Source of the DNA: Weeksellaceae bacterium
Lineage (GTDB): Bacteria > Bacteroidota > Bacteroidia > Flavobacteriales > Weeksellaceae
Direction: 5' to 3'
Length of the DNA stretch: 20,895 nt
Assembly: GCA_022701475.1 (NCBI GenBank)
Contig: JAKOOI010000152.1
Span: forward strand, 1 to 20,895
Shown: positions 1-7,185 of the stretch, in pieces
How positions within the stretch are numbered: position 1 is the first letter of the stretch
Layout of the letters: every line of letters starts with the position of its first letter
The notes under the pieces: model-generated
The model's database searches: none
What the model was told of the DNA's origin: nothing
What the model saw: the letters and a program-made list of their open reading frames with translations, nothing else
Made by a program: the position numbers and the translations under genes

Positions 1-452
1 GAATAGCTTTTCAAGACGCCTTTATCGGGAAAAGTACCGTAAAGCTTCAGCTTTTCTTCAAGGCTTCCCTTAATGACAGGTTCCTGATGGTCCGGTTTAC
101 CTTTCAGATTTAAAATAACGGTCAGAAGAAGAATGCTGGCAAAAATAATCCCGATCGTATTCGGATTCAGCATTCCGGAAATCAAAGCCCCGACGATGGC
201 CCCCGCTGTAGTGGCAATTTCCAGGAACATCCCGATTCTCATATTGGTGAATCCTTCTTTCACGAAAGCAACAGCAGCCCCGGAGGAAGTCCCGATCACG
301 GAAATAAGGGAAGCGCCGATCGCATAATGCATGGGAACACCGAAGCCCAGCGTCAATAAAGGAATAATGATAACGCCTCCTCCTAAACCGGTCAGTGAAC
401 CCAGAAGTCCTGCCGAAATTGCTCCAAGGAAGAGAATGATGATTTCTGACAT
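1..452 (-). CDS. TauE/SafE family sulfite/organosulfur exporter, partial (C-terminus outside window)
   Basis: The reading frame is open from the ATG at 452 to the window edge, giving 150 residues without a stop. The protein starts MSEIIILFLGAISAGLLGS and then has the glycine-rich motif GLGGGVIIIPLLTL (about residues 22-35), typical of the first half of TauE/SafE (former DUF81) membrane proteins. At least three hydrophobic segments follow (about 3-35, 45-65 and 75-115), then a charged loop. Family members are inner-membrane permeases, several linked to export of sulfite or sulfonates; the substrate here cannot be read from sequence. Complete members are usually about 250-280 residues, so roughly half is missing. 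The gene is divergent from the DUF1543 gene, and its promoter lies almost on top of the start codon (457-488), which suggests a leaderless transcript. Confidence 0.88.
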   Translation of the reverse strand, partial: MSEIIILFLGAISAGLLGSLTGLGGGVIIIPLLTLGFGVPMHYAIGASLISVIGTSSGAAVAFVKEGFTNMRIGMFLEIATTAGAIVGALISGMLNPNTIGIIFASILLLTVILNLKGKPDHQEPVIKGSLEEKLKLYGTFPDKGVLKSY

Positions 453-456
453 GCTA

Positions 457-488
457 CAAATATAAAACTATTGTAACAGTCTGCCAAA
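457..488 (-). promoter_or_regulatory. Bacteroidetes-type promoter of the TauE/SafE gene
   Basis: On the minus strand TTTG (485-488) is followed after exactly 20 bp by TATATTTG (457-464), matching the TTTG/TAnnTTTG -33/-7 consensus of Bacteroidetes housekeeping sigma factors. Only four bases (TAGC) separate the -7 box from the ATG at 452, so transcription should begin at or within a base or two of the start codon. That implies a leaderless or near-leaderless mRNA. Confidence 0.7.
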
Positions 489-512
489 CGTTTAAAAAAG
501 ATAAATTTGACG

Positions 513-520
513 TATTTTTG
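513..520 (+). promoter_or_regulatory. Bacteroidetes -7 box (TATTTTTG) of the DUF1543 gene
   Basis: TATTTTTG matches TAnnTTTG and ends 17 bases before the ATG at 538. No good TTTG lies at the -33 position; the nearest match is weak. The region is shared with the divergent TauE/SafE promoter. Confidence 0.5.
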
Positions 521-537
521 CATAAACAAAATTGAGT

Positions 538-1089
538 ATGAAACTATTTTATGTCATCCTGGGAGCCACTCCGCCCGGCAGGAATATTGAGCAGCACGAT
601 GTGTTTTTCGGGATTGCCGAAAGCCTGAAAGACCTGGTGGAAGAGATGAAAGCATTCTGGAAGGAAGCCAAAGGAAAAATCCATATCGACTGCTATCAGG
701 AAGTGAAATTTGTAGACGGTTATGAAGTGAAGATTGTGGAAAGGGGAGAGGCGACTTCCGAGGAACAGCTGTATTTCATCAATCTCGGAGGATATAAGAG
801 AGGATTTTTTGAAGAGTTTCATGAACAGCACCTGGTGGTGGGAAATGCCATGAGCGATGCTGTAAAAAGAGCAAAAGCAACAGAATTTTACAAAACGATG
901 GGCTTTAAAGGCGCTACCAGCCATATCGATGAAAAGCTCGGAGTGGATATCGACGATATTTTCCCGGTAAAGGAAATCCTGCCTTCCGATATGAAAAAGA
1001 AATATGCCATCTCATTGGTAAAATCGGACGCTGAAAACCAGGAGAACTTTGTAAGCCTGGGCTATCTGAGAATAGAAAAACTTCAGTAG
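538..1089 (+). CDS. DUF1543 domain protein with two tandem copies of the domain
   Basis: The protein has 183 residues and no signal peptide or membrane segment, so it is probably cytosolic. I recognise the N-terminal part, with RNIEQHDVFFGIAESL (15-30) and KIHIDCYQEV (47-56), as the DUF1543 family, for which no function is known. A second, diverged copy runs from about 77 to 148: KLFYVILGA is echoed by QLYFINLGG, the E-x-H-D motif by EQHLVVGNA, and HID occurs in both halves (H49 and H129). I chose the ATG at 538 over a TTG six bases upstream because the ATG gives the usual MKLFYVILG start and the -7 box ends 17 bases before it. The gene appears monocistronic; purK begins 251 bp downstream. 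Confidence 0.85.
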   Translation: MKLFYVILGATPPGRNIEQHDVFFGIAESLKDLVEEMKAFWKEAKGKIHIDCYQEVKFVDGYEVKIVERGEATSEEQLYFINLGGYKRGFFEEFHEQHLVVGNAMSDAVKRAKATEFYKTMGFKGATSHIDEKLGVDIDDIFPVKEILPSDMKKKYAISLVKSDAENQENFVSLGYLRIEKLQ

Positions 1090-1340
1090 ACAGATAAATA
1101 GGGTGCGGAATAAAAAGCATTCATCTGTTCATGTGGTTTCGACAGTATCAGTACTAATGCTTCATTGTCATTTAAACAAAGTGCGTGCGCTTTGCTGAGC
1201 AGAACGCCTTTGCGAATAAAATGATGAGGATATTTTAAACAGATCTTTGCACACATTGCGTTCATCATATGTAGAGGATATCCAGGCCAAAAGCTATTCA
1301 ATCCTTAATAAATTAAATCTAACAGAAATAAATAAGTAAA
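1090..1340 (+). other. intergenic region upstream of purK
   Basis: This 251-bp spacer holds no convincing gene. The only promoter-like word is GATCTTTG (1242-1249), one mismatch from TAnnTTTG and without a -33 partner. An inverted pair ATGATGA (about 1221) and TCATCAT (about 1263) has a loop of roughly 35 bases and may be chance. I see no recognisable riboswitch or operator. Confidence 0.4.
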
Positions 1341-2456
1341 ATGAAAATTGGAATTTTAGGAGGCGGGCAGCTCGGAAGGATGCTGATACAGGAAGCGTTG
1401 AAATACGACGATGAATTTTATACCCTGGACCCGGCTTCCGATGCACCCTGCCGCAATATTTCCCATTTCACCCAAGGCAGTTTCAACGATTATGAAACTG
1501 TTCTTGCCTTCGGAAAAGATAAAGATGTGGTGACCATTGAAATCGAACATGTGAATGCCGATGCATTGGCAGAACTGGAAAGCCAGGGCATAAAAGTGGT
1601 GCCGACTTCCAATATCATCAAAACCATACAGCAGAAAATCCTTCAGAAGCAGTTCTATCAGGCCCACGGCATTCCGAGCCCGGAATTTGAGGTGATGGAC
1701 GGAAGCTCTGATGAGATCAGGATGCCATTGCCTTTCGTACAGAAAATGAATACCGGAGGATATGACGGAAAAGGGGTACAGGTAATCCGTACGGCGGAAG
1801 ATCTGAAAAATCTCTGGCTTGAAGATTCGGTTATCGAGAAACTGGTGGATATAGACAAAGAACTTTCCCTAATTGTAGCCAGAAATGAGAACGGCTAAAC
1901 CCGGATCTTCCCCGTAACCGAAATGGTGGCTGATCCGAAGCTGAATCTTTTGGATTTCAACATCTGTCCGGTTTTGCTGACGGAGGAAATTGAAGCGCAG
2001 ATCGACACCATTACCGGAAAATTCCTGGATGCCATTCAGTCCCCGGGACTTTTTGCGATTGAGCTGTTCCTCGATAAAGAAGGGAAAGTCTGGGTTAACG
2101 AAACGGCACCGAGGCTGCACAACTCCGGGCACCAGAGCCAGGAAGGCAATGCCAATTCCCAGTTTGAGCAGATGTACCGCGTGGTGAAAAACCTGCCGCT
2201 GGCAGATACCGATGCCATCATCTACAGCGGGATGCTGAATTTGGTAGGCGCAGAAGGCCATTCCGGAAAGGTAACCTACGAAGGGATGGAAGAAGTTTTA
2301 AAATTGCCGGAAACCTATATCCACCTGTACGGAAAAACGGAAACCAAACCGGGAAGAAAAATGGGCCACATCAACGTCCTTGCAGAATCCAGGGAAGAGC
2401 TGATGGAAAAGCTGGTGATGGTAAAAGGAATGGTGAAAGTGGTTGCAGAAAATTAA
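1341..2456 (+). pseudogene. purK: 5-(carboxyamino)imidazole ribonucleotide synthase, interrupted by an in-frame TAA at codon 186
   Basis: The intact product would carboxylate AIR to N5-CAIR with ATP and bicarbonate, the step before PurE in purine synthesis. Codons 1-185 encode the N-terminal nucleotide-binding fold (MKIGILGGGQLGRMLIQEAL) and the first half of the ATP-grasp domain, with MNTGGYDGKG at 136-145. Codon 186 (1896-1898) is TAA. The same frame then continues without a shift through TRIFPVTEMVADPKL to the C-terminal half, including NETAPRLHNSGH (253-264), whose acidic residue helps bind metal and ATP. The full frame is 371 codons plus stop, normal for PurK. The disrupted codon sits where ENGETRIFP would be expected, so one G-to-T change (GAA to TAA) at 1896 explains it. 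The short product lacks the NExAPR motif and should be inactive. A sequencing error, or restart at ATG 1923 to make two chains, cannot be excluded. Confidence 0.9.
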
Positions 2457-2487
2457 CGTTAACAGAGCTTTTAGCTCTGTTAACGTT
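2455..2487. terminator. perfect hairpin between convergent purK and antiporter genes
   Basis: AACGTTAACAGAGCT (2455-2469) and its exact reverse complement (2473-2487) flank a 3-base TTT loop, giving a 15-bp perfect stem. It overlaps the purK stop codon and ends 3 bp before the antiporter stop codon. No clear T-run follows on either strand, so it is a likely bidirectional terminator or mRNA-end stabiliser rather than a textbook intrinsic terminator. Confidence 0.65.
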
Positions 2488-2490
2488 CTG

Positions 2491-4611
2491 CTATTTAAAA
2501 ATCTTTTTAATCACGTTCCCGATTTCCATAAAATCATCATGATTTCCTACGGATCTTTTTTCGGGATGATCTTCAGATGCTGAATAAGGGAAGATCAGGA
2601 GATAATTTTTATCGGCCAGGCTCCTGTTCAGCAGTTCGGGAATCAGCCGCATTCTGGGAATATAGGAGGTCATGCCCCGTTTGGCCATAAAAAGAATCAG
2701 GGCTTCATCTTCTTTCAGCCGGGCAGCAGTCTGTTCACCGTCTTTCCAGGCATTCATGATGATGAATTCCGCTTCGATATTGGCTTTTTTGGTAATTTTC
2801 TGCAGGATATCCAGCAGTTTCTCTGAAGCATAAAACACCATAACGGCTCCGGAATTCCGGGCAATGTTCCAAACCCTTAGCAGGGCATGGAAAAATCCGG
2901 GCTCCTGATGAGCATTTTCAGGGATCATCACAGCATACCGTTTTACCGTAGACAGTGGCTGGGCAGCATGGTACACCAGTACATTCACATCATCGTTCTG
3001 AAGGTAACCGTTATAAAGATTATAGACAAAAGAAGGAGAGAAACCTTTGTCATCATTAACGGCAATGATAAGATCCGTGATCTTCTGTTCCTTGATGACG
3101 TTGTTGACTCCATTGATCACATCATTGTCATATCGTTTCAGGGGCTGCATCTGCACGTCAGCCGCTGCTGCTGTAACAGTTGCCTGATGGAGCAGCTTTT
3201 CCGCATTCTTTACCGAAGATTCATTCTTATCTTCATTGATGATATTCAGCGCGAAAATGTTATCCGTATTGGAGTGGGCCTTGATCAGGATACCCAGATT
3301 AACGGTCCGTTCCACAGTAGCTTCATAATTAACGGCCAGTAAAATATTTTCTTCTTCGTGGGAAGTGCCGGATACCGTATCTTCATTATCCTGCTCCGCA
3401 ATTTTCTGGGCACTGGCCATGGAAACGAAAGACGAAATGGTACAGGAAACCAGGATCAGAAGAATGCTTCCGTTAAGGACATGCTCGTTTAGCAGCCTGA
3501 TCGGCTCGCCGGTTTCGGTTTCGGAAAGGATGATGTTATATCCTACCATTACGGAAGCCAGGGTAGCTGCTGCTGACGCGGAACTCAATCCGAAGATCAG
3601 TTTTCCTTCCTCTTTGGAAAGCCTGAACGTCTTCTGGGTTGCTACTGCCGAAATATATTTTCCGCCGATAGAGGCAACCAGCATGATGCCGGCCACTTCC
3701 AGCGTTTCCCAGCTTTTGAAAAAGGCTTTGAAGTCAATCAGCATTCCTACGCTGATCAGGAAAAAGGGAATGAATATCGCATTTCCAACAAATTCCACCC
3801 GGTTCATCAGGGAAGACGTATGCGGAATCAGCCTGTTGAGGGCCAGCCCGGCAAAGAAAGCACCGATGATGGCTTCCACACCGGCCAGTTCCGCCAGCAG
3901 GGCAGCCAGATAGATCATCACCAGTACGAAAATATACTGGGAGATCTTATCATCCACTTTTTTGAAGAACCAACGGCCGATCAAAGGGAAAAGGAAGAGG
4001 ACAATAAGTCCGAATATGATGAAAGAAACGGAGAGTTTCACCCAGAATTCCGCTCCTACATCGCCCTGTGACATTCCTACGATTACAGCCAAGACCAAAA
4101 GTGCCAGAATATCCGTAATCATCGTACCTCCCACGGTAATATTCACCGCGGGATTTTTGGCAATCCCCAGCTTGCTGACCAAAGGATAGGCGATAAGGGT
4201 ATGTGATGAAAACAGGCTGGCGAAAAGAACGGAAGTAAGGACAGAAAACCCCAGAAGATAGTAGGCTCCCAGGTATCCCAGAATAAACGGAACAATGAAG
4301 GTATAGATCCCGAACGTAAGGCTTTTCCACTTATTCCTCTTAAAATCCCCCATATCGATTTCCAGTCCTGCCAGGAACATGATGTAGAGGAGGCCGGTAG
4401 TACCGGTAACCACAATGCTGCTGTCGCGTGCCAGGACGTTGAATCCGTTCGGACCGATTACGGCACCGGCAATGATAAGGCCCAGCAGATGCGGTACCTT
4501 TATTTTATTGAGAAGGAGAGGGGCTGCCAGGATAATGATCAGGACCAGCAGGAATTTCAGGACCGGGTCTTCGATCGGAAGACTCAGGTTATGGATACTC
4601 AGTAAGTGCAT
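2491..4611 (-). CDS. CPA2-type cation:proton antiporter with UspA-like C-terminal region
   Basis: The 706-residue protein has about 12 hydrophobic segments in residues 15-405. These include the family motifs KVPHLLGLIIAGAVIGPNG (38-56) and LLYIMFLAGLEIDMGDF (74-90), the latter characteristic of KefB/NhaS3-like exchangers. MITDILALLVLAVI (about 164-177) carries a membrane aspartate (D167) at the position expected for ion binding. After residue 430 comes a soluble tail of about 275 residues resembling two degenerate universal-stress-protein domains (ENILLAVNYEATVE, then TVKRYAVMIPENAH), probably cytosolic and regulatory. The cation could be Na+ or K+ and cannot be told apart here. The gene starts 7 bp after the stop of the upstream lipoprotein gene, so the two are probably co-transcribed. 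Confidence 0.88.
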   Translation of the reverse strand: MHLLSIHNLSLPIEDPVLKFLLVLIIILAAPLLLNKIKVPHLLGLIIAGAVIGPNGFNVLARDSSIVVTGTTGLLYIMFLAGLEIDMGDFKRNKWKSLTFGIYTFIVPFILGYLGAYYLLGFSVLTSVLFASLFSSHTLIAYPLVSKLGIAKNPAVNITVGGTMITDILALLVLAVIVGMSQGDVGAEFWVKLSVSFIIFGLIVLFLFPLIGRWFFKKVDDKISQYIFVLVMIYLAALLAELAGVEAIIGAFFAGLALNRLIPHTSSLMNRVEFVGNAIFIPFFLISVGMLIDFKAFFKSWETLEVAGIMLVASIGGKYISAVATQKTFRLSKEEGKLIFGLSSASAAATLASVMVGYNIILSETETGEPIRLLNEHVLNGSILLILVSCTISSFVSMASAQKIAEQDNEDTVSGTSHEEENILLAVNYEATVERTVNLGILIKAHSNTDNIFALNIINEDKNESSVKNAEKLLHQATVTAAAADVQMQPLKRYDNDVINGVNNVIKEQKITDLIIAVNDDKGFSPSFVYNLYNGYLQNDDVNVLVYHAAQPLSTVKRYAVMIPENAHQEPGFFHALLRVWNIARNSGAVMVFYASEKLLDILQKITKKANIEAEFIIMNAWKDGEQTAARLKEDEALILFMAKRGMTSYIPRMRLIPELLNRSLADKNYLLIFPYSASEDHPEKRSVGNHDDFMEIGNVIKKIFK

Positions 4612-4618
4612 AAGTGTT

Positions 4619-5185
4619 TTATTTTGTGGAACGTACCAATTCTACCGAGAACCTGGCCATACAGCTGTTATCTACTGCAATGGATCTCGTTCCTCTGATT
4701 TTATTCGGGCTGATGTCATTCAGCAGGATATTCATTTCCACCTGTTTTTTAGCCGTGGAATCGGTTTTAAAGTTCAGCCGGGCTTCATTGTTTTCAAATT
4801 TCCCGGAATAGATCCTTACCAGGTTATTGTTGTTGATAATCTTGGTAATCAGCTGAGTGGAATCACTGTCGAACTCCCAGGTGTCGGTACGCTGGTCGCC
4901 CACCACGTAGTCATTGCAGTTGGATTCGGTACAGATCACTTTTCCGGTCCAGCTTCCGGCAATGGAGGCCGGCCATTTCATAACCGTTACGGAGTCTTTT
5001 TTGGCAAAGATGCTGTCCCGCATCTTCAGGAGTGCCTGGTATTCGGATTCTTTCTGGGCGAATGTCTTCTCCTTTTCCAGGAGTTGCTGTTCCCTTTCCG
5101 TCAGGTTATTTTCCTTCTGTTTATCATCGCAGCTAATGAAGAGGAGACCTGCCGTAAGCAGAACAAAAAATGTGTTTTTCAGCAT
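4619..5185 (-). CDS. predicted lipoprotein with coiled-coil N-terminus, function unknown
   Basis: The 188-residue product begins with a lipoprotein signal (MLKNTFFVLLTAGLLFISC) whose lipobox places the lipidated cysteine at residue 19, followed by DD. A charged, heptad-like helix (about 27-60, rich in E, K and Q) follows, then a probable beta-rich domain containing SIAGSWTGKVICTESNCNDY, with cysteines that could form a disulfide. The SWTG word and the strand-rich pattern loosely recall lipocalin-like or heme-binding-barrel lipoproteins of Bacteroidetes, but I cannot assign a family. It lies 7 bp upstream of the antiporter on the same strand, which suggests one transcript and a possible envelope-stress or ion-homeostasis link; that link is inference. 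Confidence 0.8.
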   Translation of the reverse strand: MLKNTFFVLLTAGLLFISCDDKQKENNLTEREQQLLEKEKTFAQKESEYQALLKMRDSIFAKKDSVTVMKWPASIAGSWTGKVICTESNCNDYVVGDQRTDTWEFDSDSTQLITKIINNNNLVRIYSGKFENNEARLNFKTDSTAKKQVEMNILLNDISPNKIRGTRSIAVDNSCMARFSVELVRSTK

Positions 5186-5565
5186 ATATGTAATTTTGGT
5201 TCAAACAAGATAAGAAAAAACAGGGACATATTAAAATCAGGACCCGGTCTTACAGCGATATAATACTGAAATAAAACGGAATCTGACCGGATCAGAAAAG
5301 CATTACATACAATATGTATTCCGGAATTTTTTAAAAAAAATACAGCTTTTAATGTATGATAATCAAAGAGAAATAAATTCATTTCCCAGCATCCCGGAAT
5401 GGAAGTCCAAGGCATCTGGCTTCATGGCCGGTTCTGTTTTTAAAACAATCTAAGGCATACTTAAAAACTTCTTTGCAGAATAAAAAATGAATTGAAAATC
5501 AGAAATTCCAGCGATTACAATCACTCATCAATTATCATTCATCACTCATCTGCCAATCCCTTTTC
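5186..5565. other. gene-free AT-rich spacer with a short direct repeat
   Basis: No credible coding sequence is visible in these 380 bp. ATCACTCATC occurs twice (5520-5529 and 5541-5550), separated by ATTATCATTC-like sequence, downstream of the EamA stop codon. I see no clear TAnnTTTG box for the lipoprotein gene and no strong terminator for the EamA gene. Confidence 0.5.
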
Positions 5566-6471
5566 TCACCCCATTCTTTGCCTTCTGAACATTCCCCTGT
5601 TGTAATTAATCACAAATACGCCCAGAATGATCAGGCAGGCAGCCATGATAAATTTAGAGGTGATTTCTTCATTCAGGATGAGCCAGCTGAGGAAAATGGA
5701 AATGATGGTGTTGACGTAAGCCAGGATGGAAACCTGAACCGGGGAAATCTTGGTAAGGGCATAGTGGTAGGCAAAAAAGGCTGCTACCGAACCGAAAACG
5801 GCAAGATAAATCATGGCCGACAGGCTTTTCAGGCTCCAGTTTTCAAAATTATAATTTTCCGTAAACAGAAGCGCAAAGATCAGCTGCACAATTCCGGCAA
5901 AGGCAAACTGGTAAAAAAGATTCAATGAAATGTTTTTGCTCTGGATATTCATTTTTTTGGTAAAAATAGTCCCTGAAGCCCATCCCGCAATGGCGATGAA
6001 AAGCATGAATATACCGACAGCATATTCCGGATTTTCCAGATCATCGATACCGTCCCAGAAAATGAACAGGATTCCGCCGAAACACATCAGTACGCCAGCC
6101 AGTGCTTTGAAGCTGAATTTCTGCAACCCGAGTGCCACGCTCCCCAGGAAGACGACAATCGGTGAGCAGGCGCTGATAAGGGAGGTCAGGCTGCTGGTAA
6201 CCGATTCTTCTGCCAGCGTGGTCATTCCGTTGGCTACAATCAGCATAAGTGAAGAAAAAATGAGCTGGTAGCCCAGGTTTTTCCATCCGATCCATTGAAA
6301 CTGTTTCCGGTACAGCAGGATACAGAGCATGATCACCGCAGCCAGAAACTGACGGATGCCTGCTACAAACCATGCCGGGATGCTTTCCACGGCAATCCGT
6401 ATGGAGAGGAAAGTAGTGCCCCAGACAATGGCAACGGTAAGAACAGCGAAGGTAAGTTTAAGATCTTTCAA
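5566..6471 (-). CDS. EamA/DMT family metabolite transporter (TTG start)
   Basis: The 301-residue protein has about ten membrane helices arranged as two EamA repeats (roughly 8-140 and 150-290). The first opens with TVAIVWGTTFLSIRIAVESI (12-31), the usual start of drug/metabolite transporters. The second repeat contains AIAGWASGTIFTKKMNI, and the late LAYVNTIISIFLSWLILNEE is also typical. Substrates range from amino acids to metabolites and toxins and cannot be predicted. The start is TTG at 6471-6469: an in-frame TGA lies upstream, no ATG lies between it and the TTG, the next in-frame ATG would remove the first helix, and a -7 box (6491-6498) ends 20 bases upstream. The gene is divergent from purE, with 153 bp between them. 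Confidence 0.87.
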   Translation of the reverse strand: MKDLKLTFAVLTVAIVWGTTFLSIRIAVESIPAWFVAGIRQFLAAVIMLCILLYRKQFQWIGWKNLGYQLIFSSLMLIVANGMTTLAEESVTSSLTSLISACSPIVVFLGSVALGLQKFSFKALAGVLMCFGGILFIFWDGIDDLENPEYAVGIFMLFIAIAGWASGTIFTKKMNIQSKNISLNLFYQFAFAGIVQLIFALLFTENYNFENWSLKSLSAMIYLAVFGSVAAFFAYHYALTKISPVQVSILAYVNTIISIFLSWLILNEEITSKFIMAACLIILGVFVINYNRGMFRRQRMG

Positions 6472-6490
6472 AACGGTAGGATTAATTCGG

Positions 6491-6498
6491 CAAAAATA
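6491..6498 (-). promoter_or_regulatory. Bacteroidetes -7 box (TATTTTTG) of the EamA gene
   Basis: The minus strand reads TATTTTTG, matching TAnnTTTG, ending 20 bases before the TTG start. No TTTG lies at the expected -33 spacing, so the promoter is only half-matched. Confidence 0.45.
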
Positions 6499-6571
6499 TA
6501 TACTTCAAAAGGAATTCAGCGATGGATTTCCCTGATTTTTTACAGGGGGAACAGAACAACTTCTGCGCCTT

Positions 6572-6603
6572 TTTGCACGGAAGCCTATTAATTTTTATCT
6601 TTG
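6572..6603 (+). promoter_or_regulatory. complete Bacteroidetes promoter of purE
   Basis: TTTG (6572-6575), a 20-bp spacer and TATCTTTG (6596-6603) match the -33/-7 consensus exactly. The -7 box ends 21 bases before the purE ATG, giving a short leader. This is one of the two full promoter matches in the window. Confidence 0.75.
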
Positions 6604-6624
6604 GGCATCTAATACAACTAACGT

Positions 6625-7128
6625 ATGGTAGGAATTATCATGGGAAGTCAGAGCGACTTGCCGATTATGGAGCAGGCCGCCGGTTTCCTGAAATCACTGG
6701 ACATTTCTTATGAACTTACAGTCGTTTCGGCACACCGGACGCCGGAAAGGATGTTCGAGTATGCAAAAACGGCAAAAGAAAGGGGGCTCAAGGTAATCAT
6801 CGCCGGGGCAGGAGGCGCCGCCCATCTTCCGGGAATGGTGGCCAGCTGTACTACCTTACCGGTGATCGGGGTTCCTATCCTGTCCAGCAATTCCATCGAC
6901 GGCTGGGATTCCGTATTATCCATCCTTCAGATGCCCGGTGGAATTCCGGTGGCTACCGTTGCATTGAACGGTGCGCTGAATGCCGGCATCCTGGCTGCTA
7001 AAGTGATCGGGAGTGCCGATGAAAAAGTGGCCGGAAACCTTCAGAAGTACCAGGAATCCCTTAAAGACAAGGTATTGGGTACGGTGGATGATATCAAAGA
7101 AAAACATCCGAATTATTTTGACCGGTGA
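6625..7128 (+). CDS. purE: N5-carboxyaminoimidazole ribonucleotide mutase, class I
   Basis: PurE converts N5-CAIR to CAIR, the step after PurK in purine synthesis. The 167-residue length is normal for class I PurE. Key motifs are present: GSQSD (7-11), which binds the phosphate, SAHRTP (35-40) with the catalytic-type histidine H37, and [11 protein letters not shown] (61-71). Further on, IGVPILSSN and [15 protein letters not shown] are the usual substrate-loop words. The gene stands alone between its own promoter and a strong terminator, about 4.2 kb from the broken purK. With PurK lost, flux through PurE would depend on spontaneous N5-CAIR formation at high CO2/bicarbonate or on exogenous purines; this is inference. 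Confidence 0.96.
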   Translation: MVGIIMGSQSDLPIMEQAAGFLKSLDISYELTVVSAHRTPERMFEYAKTAKERGLKVIIAGAGGAAHLPGMVASCTTLPVIGVPILSSNSIDGWDSVLSILQMPGGIPVATVALNGALNAGILAAKVIGSADEKVAGNLQKYQESLKDKVLGTVDDIKEKHPNYFDR

Positions 7129-7140
7129 TATAAAGACATA

Positions 7141-7185
7141 AAACATCCGCGGCTTACGAATTTCGTAAGCCGCGGATGTTTTTAA
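7141..7185. terminator. intrinsic terminator after purE, shared with the convergent surface-protein gene
   Basis: AACATCCGCGGCTTACG pairs perfectly with CGTAAGCCGCGGATGTT, an 18-20 bp stem (7141-7160 with 7162-7181) closed by a short AATTT loop and followed by TTTTT on the plus strand. On the minus strand the downstream sequence is also T-rich. The hairpin abuts the stop codon of the convergent gene at 7182-7184, so it probably serves both. Confidence 0.9.

Noticed and set aside
1083..1301. 72-codon open frame on the minus strand between the DUF1543 gene and purK
   Set aside because: No recognisable motif, no promoter box upstream, an overlap with the end of the DUF1543 gene and a composition unlike the neighbouring proteins.
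1899..1922. frameshift as the cause of the purK break
   Set aside because: Codons on both sides of the TAA are in the same frame (TRIFPVTE continues to ATG 1923), so it is a nonsense change, not an indel.
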